From assembly GCA_903871715.1 (NCBI GenBank), contig CAIQHW010000084.1:1-11020 (forward strand): a DNA stretch of 11,020 nucleotides. Direction: 5' to 3'. A program made the translations under genes and the position numbers. Every line of letters starts with the position of its first letter. Position 1 is the first letter of the stretch. The notes under the pieces are model-generated. The model did not search any database, was not told the origin of the DNA, and saw only the letters and a list, made by a program, of their open reading frames with translations. Shown here piece by piece: positions 6,610 to 11,020 of the stretch. This DNA is from an uncultured bacterium. GTDB lineage: Bacteria; Bacteroidota; Bacteroidia; Chitinophagales; CAIODY01.

Positions 6610-7602
6610 ATGCGGCAATTTCTGTTTTTAATTTTTCTTTCTGTTTTTATCGGATGCAGTTCGTGTAATAATTCTAAAACAGAAGATGCAGTTGTAAACG
6701 AACCACCAAAGCCAGATTACAGCCATCTACCAAAATTTAATGAAGATAGTTGTTACAACAATATTGCCAAGCAAGTAAGTTTTGGACCAAGAGTACCCAG
6801 TACTTTGGCTGCTAAAAAATGTGGCGACTATTTGATTCAATTTTTCAAAAAATATGCTGATACTGTTTATGTGCAACACACTGTTGTAACCACTTTTGAT
6901 AATCACAAAATCAACATCCGAAATATTATTGCAGCCTTTAAACCCAAGCTGGGCAATCGTTTGCTGATTGCATCACATTGGGATAGTCGCCCATTTGCCG
7001 ACCAAGAAACCGATGTAAAAAAAATGCGCACACCCATTTTAGCAGCCGATGATGGCGCAAGTGGAGTAGGTGTGATGATGGAATTGGCAACTATTTTAAA
7101 AAATAATCAGCCCGAAAGAGGTATTGATTTGGTGTTGTTGGATGCCGAAGATTGGGGTTCAAACACTGGGAATGATGAGAATACTTATTGTTTAGGCACC
7201 CAATATTGGTGCAAAAACCCACACGTGGCGGGCTATTCAGCCACCAACGGCATTTTGTTGGATATGGTGGGTGCGCATGGAGCTACCTTTACTTTAGAAG
7301 CTGGCTCGATGAATTATGCAGGCAATTTTATGAATGATGTTTGGAAAACGGCATCGGCATTGGGTTATAGCGACCATTTTGTTTTTGAAAATTCGGGTGG
7401 AATTACAGACGACCATGTGTTCATCAATACTATGTTACATGTGCCTACGATTGATATTATTTATCACGATATTGGTGGTGCAAAATGGTTTGCACCGCAT
7501 TGGCACACTTTGAACGATAACATGAATATCATCGACAAAGGCACACTGAAAGCGGTCGGACAAACTTTAGTGGCGGTGATTTACAAAGAAAAAGTGAGTT
7601 GA
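6610..7602 (+). CDS. Glutaminyl-peptide cyclotransferase (M28-family glutaminyl cyclase), lipoprotein
   Basis: This enzyme type cyclises N-terminal Gln of exported proteins to pyroglutamate. The 330 residues match the length of the Porphyromonas gingivalis enzyme (about 333). The N-terminus MRQFLFLIFLSVFIGC gives a lipobox with Cys16, so it is probably membrane-anchored facing the periplasm. M28-fold motifs follow: ASHWDSRP (121-128), AADDGASG (145-152, Asp147), LLDAEDWG (176-183, Glu180), YCLGTQYW (193-200) and FAPHWHTLND (294-303, His299). Asp147, Glu180 and His299 are the likely single-zinc ligands. The SHWDSRP and YCLGTQYW signatures favour a cyclase over an M28 aminopeptidase. A longer frame starts at 6568, but the ATG at 6610 is chosen because the lipoprotein signal begins there. 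Confidence 0.88.
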   Translation: MRQFLFLIFLSVFIGCSSCNNSKTEDAVVNEPPKPDYSHLPKFNEDSCYNNIAKQVSFGPRVPSTLAAKKCGDYLIQFFKKYADTVYVQHTVVTTFDNHKINIRNIIAAFKPKLGNRLLIASHWDSRPFADQETDVKKMRTPILAADDGASGVGVMMELATILKNNQPERGIDLVLLDAEDWGSNTGNDENTYCLGTQYWCKNPHVAGYSATNGILLDMVGAHGATFTLEAGSMNYAGNFMNDVWKTASALGYSDHFVFENSGGITDDHVFINTMLHVPTIDIIYHDIGGAKWFAPHWHTLNDNMNIIDKGTLKAVGQTLVAVIYKEKVS

Positions 7603-7666
7603 AAAGAATGTTGTTTTTAAGATTGATTAAGAAATAGAGAAACACGAAAAACAATATTGGCACAGC

Positions 7667-7709
7667 GATTGACTTTACTTCATCAAGTTTATTCCATTAA
7701 ACGTCAATC
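7667..7709. repeat. Inverted repeat GATTGAC...GTCAATC in the 150-bp gap before the small secreted protein
   Basis: GATTGAC (7667-7673) and GTCAATC (7703-7709) are perfect inverted repeats 29 nt apart; with TTTA/TAAA the arms extend to 11 bp with one bulged C. The rest of the 7603-7752 gap shows no convincing TAnnTTTG box. It could be a leader hairpin, a regulator site or chance. Confidence 0.3.
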
Positions 7710-7752
7710 AAAAAAAACAGTCTTTTTATTAATCACAAAAAAACAAATTGTT

Positions 7753-7980
7753 ATGAAACCCGTTTATTTTTTATCTGTTGTTTTAGCTTTGGCTTTTACC
7801 TTTTCGATGGTAAATGTTGCTGAAGCACATTGTCGAAGAGGCAGATGTTGTGTTATCGGCGGTGGCTATTATGGCTATCGTTATATGCCGCCACCTCCGC
7901 CACCTGTGTATTTGTATCGAATGCCGCATCGTCATTTTTACCACAGACCTTATGGCGGATATTACCAAAGAGGTTGGTAA
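7753..7980 (+). CDS. Small secreted protein rich in Gly, Tyr, Pro, His and Arg; function unknown
   Basis: A 75-residue protein from the ATG at 7753. Residues 1-25 are a clear signal peptide (MKPVYFLSVVLALAFTFSMV then NVAEA), predicted to be cut after Ala25, leaving about 50 residues outside the inner membrane. The mature part begins HCRRGRCCV with three Cys, then GGGYYGYRY, a six-proline run (about residues 46-51), and a His/Arg/Tyr-rich end (PHRHFYHRPYGGYYQRGW). It is strongly basic. The composition suggests a disordered, surface-interacting or metal-binding peptide, but I recognise no family. An open frame extends upstream to 7657 without a plausible signal, so the inner ATG is preferred. 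It lies between the glutaminyl cyclase and the outer-membrane-like gene and seems to end at its own terminator. Confidence 0.7.
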   Translation: MKPVYFLSVVLALAFTFSMVNVAEAHCRRGRCCVIGGGYYGYRYMPPPPPPVYLYRMPHRHFYHRPYGGYYQRGW

Positions 7981-8005
7981 AATAAAATTACCAATGACTA
8001 TCAAG

Positions 8006-8054
8006 AGTGAAAATAATTGTACTGAACAATACGTTTTCACTGTTGATTTTTTTT
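8006..8054 (+). terminator. Two-part hairpin with T8 after the small secreted protein
   Basis: GTGAAAA (8007-8013) pairs with TTTTCAC (8034-8040), and inside it ATTGT (8016-8020) pairs with ACAAT (8026-8030) around a 5-nt loop. A run of eight T (8047-8054) follows six bases after the stem. This is a plausible intrinsic terminator 26 nt after the stop codon, though the T-run is set back more than usual. Confidence 0.55.
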
Positions 8055-8072
8055 ATAAAAACAGTATTTTTG
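8043..8072 (+). promoter_or_regulatory. Promoter for the outer-membrane-like gene (TTG-N19-TATTTTTG)
   Basis: TATTTTTG at 8065-8072 is a full match to TAnnTTTG, with TTG at 8043-8045 and a 19-nt spacer. It ends 9 nt before the ATG at 8082. The promoter starts inside the T-run side of the preceding terminator. Confidence 0.65.
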
Positions 8073-8081
8073 ATTGAGTTT

Positions 8082-9236
8082 ATGCCTTTGAATAAAATTT
8101 ACTTAACGCTATTTTTTCTTTTTGCAATTGTGGCAAAGTCAAGTGCACAAAGCACTCCGATAGGTGTGATGAATGTGGATGATTTGGATAGTTTGTCGAA
8201 TAAGCACAAAAGATTTTCTCCCAGTTTTTATTTTGGCACCGATTATTATCCTGAAAGAAGCTTATATCGCGGCATTTACAACAATAATAATTCCACCAAT
8301 TTCAACGATTTTTTTCATCACAATTATCCGCTTAATTCTACCGTTCAAGATTCTACCATTCATTCTACCCACTACGAATTTTCTTTTACTGCGCCAATAA
8401 TTCGATGGAATAAACCAGAGGGCAGCCATCAAATTAATTTATATGCCAGCGGCTCGTGGGATAAATTTAACATGAGCTGGTTTCAAAATACCCACGATTT
8501 ATACAGCGGCAATGCAGGTTTGCAGTATTTATATTATCAACCAAAAGAGAATTTATTTTTGGTGCATTTCACCGTTGGTTTTGCCAATGACCAAAATTAT
8601 TTGAACGAAGAAATTGGTTTGCGCTATTCGGGTTTGGCATTGTTTAATCATTTAACTAATCCAAAATTTCAATACTTTTTTGGATTAGCCACCACATCGG
8701 CTTATAACGAAACACAGTGGATTCCGATGGTGGGCGGCAAAATAAAAATTACACACAAAGATTTTATACGCATCTCATTTCCATTTAGCAAATACTACGA
8801 ATTTTATCCTTTGCGATTTGCTTACTATCATCCTTTAAGTCGCCGCACGCTGCTGTTTGGCGAATGGGAAAATCAAGGAAGTTCTTATAGGATTTATTCT
8901 GCCGATGAAAATATTTCTTCCACAAAAACTGCTTCTGTTCAATTGCGTCAACAAGGTGAAAGTATTGGAATTGGGGTTAGATACATGTTGAAATACAATG
9001 TTCGATTCGAGTTTGAATTGAGTCAATATTATCGTAACACGATTTCTATTTACAATATTGATGCAAAAATTGATGATAATTATTTATCGCTTTATCCAAT
9101 TCATGGTGGTGTATTGTTACAAGCTAATGTAAAATGGAATTTTAATAAAAACCCTGCTAAATCAGCCTCTCCAAGAGTTGATTTTTTAGATTTACAAAGT
9201 ATAGAGGTAGAGGATTTGCCTGATGATTTTAAATAA
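8082..9236 (+). CDS. Predicted outer-membrane beta-barrel protein, family not recognised
   Basis: A 384-residue exported protein from the ATG at 8082. Residues 1-22 are a signal peptide (MPLNKIYLTLFFLFAIVAKS then SA) with likely cleavage between Ala22 and Gln23. The mature protein has repeated aromatic, alternating beta-strand-like segments (for example FQYFFGLATTSAY, DFIRISFPFSKYYEFYPLRFAYY, SIGIGVRYMLKYNVRFEFELSQYY), which suits a beta-barrel in the outer membrane. It ends in an acidic tail (SIEVEDLPDDFK) after the last strand rather than in an aromatic residue. The frame is open back to 8007, but that start would lie ahead of the promoter and inside the terminator hairpin, so 8082 is used. 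A DUF6268-type barrel is possible but unproven. It is convergent with the Nudix gene, 12 bp apart. Confidence 0.75.
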   Translation: MPLNKIYLTLFFLFAIVAKSSAQSTPIGVMNVDDLDSLSNKHKRFSPSFYFGTDYYPERSLYRGIYNNNNSTNFNDFFHHNYPLNSTVQDSTIHSTHYEFSFTAPIIRWNKPEGSHQINLYASGSWDKFNMSWFQNTHDLYSGNAGLQYLYYQPKENLFLVHFTVGFANDQNYLNEEIGLRYSGLALFNHLTNPKFQYFFGLATTSAYNETQWIPMVGGKIKITHKDFIRISFPFSKYYEFYPLRFAYYHPLSRRTLLFGEWENQGSSYRIYSADENISSTKTASVQLRQQGESIGIGVRYMLKYNVRFEFELSQYYRNTISIYNIDAKIDDNYLSLYPIHGGVLLQANVKWNFNKNPAKSASPRVDFLDLQSIEVEDLPDDFK

Positions 9237-9248
9237 TTTTAAAAAAGA

Positions 9249-9881
9249 TTAGGCTTCATATTTTTCCAACAACTGCATCAGCGACGGATAAGTGGCAGTT
9301 ACAAAATTTTTCAATTCCGATTTTGGTATCCATTTTAAATCAGTAATGTGCTCTTCGGCTTGCGGAGTAAGTTTTTCAGTACCATTTCCTAACATTTCAA
9401 ACCAATCATTTACTTTCAAAATTCGTTCTTCTTCTTCTTTATAAGTGTGATAAGTGGTACAAATATTTTTCGTGATGGATAAATTTTTCAACCCCGTTTC
9501 TTCCTGAACCTCACGAATAGCGGTTTGTTCAGCCGTTTCATTTTTTTCAGCTTTGCCTTTTGGCAGATCCCACTTCCCTTTTCGCTCAATCAGTAACACT
9601 TCTTGTTTTTCATTCAATACCACACCACCGGCGGCATGCACGGGAGTGCAATGTTCCCAAAACATTTTTTTCAATTCCTCCATCGAAGCATTATACAACA
9701 AAGCAATTTCCAATTTTTCATCCGCTTCGCAAATATTAATGATTCGTAAAACATCTGTTTCATTTTTTGCTTTGCAATAAATGTAACTTTTGAAATAAAC
9801 TGCAGGTGGTGCAAAATACAACCCCTCCTCATCCGTAAGTAGCATTGGTTTTTGATTTACGAAAATGGTTAATTGAGCCAT
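9249..9881 (-). CDS. Nudix hydrolase with an N-terminal extension
   Basis: A 210-residue protein with a perfect Nudix box G-x5-E-x7-REVQEETGL at residues 109-131, so it should hydrolyse a nucleoside diphosphate linked to some moiety, using Mg. The Nudix fold begins about residue 83 (AAGGVVLNEKQEVLLIERKGKWDLPKG). The first 80 residues (MAQLTIFVNQKPMLL onward) form a separate small alpha/beta region found in related Bacteroidota proteins and of unknown role. The substrate cannot be read from sequence. It is divergent from pyrE with 65 bp between the starts, an arrangement I recall as common in this phylum. A TAAATTTA sequence at 9893-9900 is a one-mismatch promoter box. Confidence 0.9.
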   Translation of the reverse strand: MAQLTIFVNQKPMLLTDEEGLYFAPPAVYFKSYIYCKAKNETDVLRIINICEADEKLEIALLYNASMEELKKMFWEHCTPVHAAGGVVLNEKQEVLLIERKGKWDLPKGKAEKNETAEQTAIREVQEETGLKNLSITKNICTTYHTYKEEEERILKVNDWFEMLGNGTEKLTPQAEEHITDLKWIPKSELKNFVTATYPSLMQLLEKYEA

Positions 9882-9911
9882 GAATGCAGGTTTAAATTTA
9901 TGAAAATGAAA

Positions 9912-9942
9912 TTTGCTTTTTGCTTTTCATCATGTAATTTTG
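9912..9942 (+). promoter_or_regulatory. Promoter for pyrE (TTTG-N19-TAATTTTG)
   Basis: TTTG at 9912-9915 and TAATTTTG at 9935-9942 have a 19-nt spacer, a full consensus match. Only 4 nt lie between the box and the pyrE ATG at 9947, so the mRNA is predicted to be leaderless. Confidence 0.75.
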
Positions 9943-9946
9943 AGTC

Positions 9947-10600
9947 ATGATATTTCAACAACATTCAGCAAAGCAGTTAGCCGAATATTTACTACAAATA
10001 AACGCAGTAAAGCTAACTCCACAAACACATTTCACATGGGCAAGCGGTTGGAAATCCCCAATCTATTGTGATAACCGCCTCACTTTGTCCTATCCAATAG
10101 TCAGAAATTTTATCAAACAGCAATTTACTGATTGTTTGCATACTCACTTCCCCACGGCACAAGCCATTTCGGGGGTAGCCACAGCTGGCATTGCGCATGG
10201 CGCATTGTTGGCAGATGCTACAAGCCTCCCATTTTCTTATGTACGAAGCGCACCTAAACAACATGGTTTGAGCAATCAAATTGAAGGAAAAATTTCGACT
10301 GGCGATAAGGTAGTGGTGATTGAAGATTTAATTTCAACAGGCAAAAGTAGTTTGGAAGTGTTAGAAGCCTTGCGCAGCGCAGGAGCAGAAGTGTTGGGAA
10401 TGATGGCAATTTTTACTTATGGTTTTCCAAATGCTGATGAAGCCTTTGCAAAAGCCAATTGCAAGCTTATAACTTTGTCAGATTATGAACACTTAATTCC
10501 AATTGCTATCCAAAAAAATTATGTACAGCCACAAGATTTAGAAATGCTGATGCAATGGCGTAAAGCGCCTGATGTTTGGGAAAATAAACATTACTTTTGA
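9947..10600 (+). CDS. pyrE: Orotate phosphoribosyltransferase
   Basis: PyrE joins orotate and PRPP to give orotidine monophosphate, the step before UMP. The 217 residues match the usual 210-215. Visible features are FTWASGWKSPIYCDNRL (29-45), the GVATAGIAHG loop (76-85), the flexible catalytic loop KQHGLSNQIEG (104-114) and the PRPP motif VVVIEDLISTGKS (122-134). All expected catalytic residues are present and no OMP decarboxylase domain is fused. It lies about 5.5 kb from pyrB with unrelated genes between, so it is not in the pyrR-pyrB operon. The stop overlaps the tail of the convergent downstream gene by 10 bp, and no terminator is visible. Confidence 0.96.
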   Translation: MIFQQHSAKQLAEYLLQINAVKLTPQTHFTWASGWKSPIYCDNRLTLSYPIVRNFIKQQFTDCLHTHFPTAQAISGVATAGIAHGALLADATSLPFSYVRSAPKQHGLSNQIEGKISTGDKVVVIEDLISTGKSSLEVLEALRSAGAEVLGMMAIFTYGFPNADEAFAKANCKLITLSDYEHLIPIAIQKNYVQPQDLEMLMQWRKAPDVWENKHYF

Positions 10601-11020
10601 AGGACTAACCAATGCTTCAAATGGTGCGACAACACACTTGCACCTTTTGTATTTAGATGAACGGCATCAAACCAATATTTTGAATTGTCGAACTCGTTGA
10701 TTTTATTTTCGGGTAAATTAAAATCAATAAAATGCAAGCCTAAGGCAGCAAGATGCAGATGTAAAAAAAATTTGTAGGGATAAATTTTTTCGTTACCACC
10801 AAACATCGGCGAAAAATAACACAATATTTGCACATGATTGGCGTTGCATTTTTCTACAAATTTATTCAAATAATAAAATGCCCGATGATTAGAATGTGTA
10901 CGAATGAGGGGTATATTTTTTTTTGTTTGTTCAGCCAGCAGCAATACTTTTAAGCTATCGGATGGTTTGTAATAAAATGGGTCGAAACCATTTGAGTTGG
11001 TTTTATTTTTTTTCAACTGA
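10591..11020 (-). CDS. C-terminal part of an SGNH-hydrolase-like protein (5' end outside the window)
   Basis: At least 142 codons are open to the window edge with no stop. The TTG at 11014-11016 is preceded by a sense codon (CAG), so the true start is probably beyond the window. The end of the protein contains FDAVHLNTKGASVLSHHL (about 18-25 residues from the end), the D-x-x-H block that carries the catalytic Asp and His of SGNH/GDSL hydrolases. Upstream of it, NHVQILCYFSPMFGG fits the strand and loop that precede this block in that fold. In Bacteroidota such proteins often pair with MBOAT O-acyltransferases in acetylating exported glycans, but no partner is visible here. Family assignment rests on one motif. 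Confidence 0.6.
   Translation of the reverse strand, partial: QLKKNKTNSNGFDPFYYKPSDSLKVLLLAEQTKKNIPLIRTHSNHRAFYYLNKFVEKCNANHVQILCYFSPMFGGNEKIYPYKFFLHLHLAALGLHFIDFNLPENKINEFDNSKYWFDAVHLNTKGASVLSHHLKHWLVLQK

Noticed and set aside
7783..8040. 85-codon open frame on the minus strand opposite the small secreted protein.
   Set aside because: No plausible start context, signal or family; it is antisense to a gene with a clear signal peptide and crosses the terminator hairpin.
8413..8425. A CCAGAGGG string resembling part of the PyrR RNA-binding motif.
   Set aside because: It lies inside the outer-membrane-like coding region, without a terminator or a pyr gene, so it is most likely chance.

Overview
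The window looks like a chromosomal segment from a low-GC member of the Bacteroidota. Three things point there. First, several genes are preceded by the Bacteroidota sigma-A promoter pattern (TTTG, a spacer of about 19 nt, then TAnnTTTG), and no gene has a clear Shine-Dalgarno site. Second, exported proteins carry lipobox or Ala-Gln signal cleavage sites typical of the phylum. Third, the gene content fits: a PyrR/PyrB pair, an S16 with a long Ala/Lys/Glu tail, an animal-type (M28) glutaminyl cyclase and a Nudix gene divergent from pyrE. No mobile element, CRISPR array, tRNA or rRNA was seen.

Layout. Positions 1-2796 are all on the minus strand: the N-terminus of an unidentified membrane or exported protein (1-141), a small coiled-coil protein (230-547), a membrane-anchored endonuclease/exonuclease/phosphatase-fold protein (579-1688) and an unidentified lipoprotein (1759-2796). 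From 2924 most genes are on the plus strand: pyrR and pyrB (pyrimidine synthesis), rpsP with its own promoter and a strong terminator, asnS, a glutaminyl cyclase lipoprotein (6610-7602), a tiny Gly/Tyr/Pro/His-rich secreted protein (7753-7980) and an outer-membrane-like protein (8082-9236). A Nudix gene (9249-9881) runs back on the minus strand, divergent from pyrE (9947-10600). The window closes with the C-terminal part of an SGNH-hydrolase-like protein on the minus strand, tail-overlapping pyrE by 10 bp.

How they fit together. PyrB catalyses the committed step of UMP synthesis and PyrE the step that makes OMP; PyrR is the UMP-sensing/uracil phosphoribosyltransferase family member. S16 and AsnRS serve translation. 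The glutaminyl cyclase caps N-terminal Gln residues of exported proteins, and the outer-membrane-like gene two loci downstream encodes a predicted mature N-terminus starting with Gln, so it is a plausible substrate.

This is mostly core-genome territory and I see no clear new multi-gene system. The most distinctive signals are regulatory. Several promoters sit so close to the ATG that the mRNAs would be leaderless or nearly so, whereas rpsP has a leader of about 40 nt ending in a perfect 18-bp palindrome against its start codon. pyrR has no room for the RNA attenuator its family is known for. Three exported or membrane proteins have no family I can assign with confidence.
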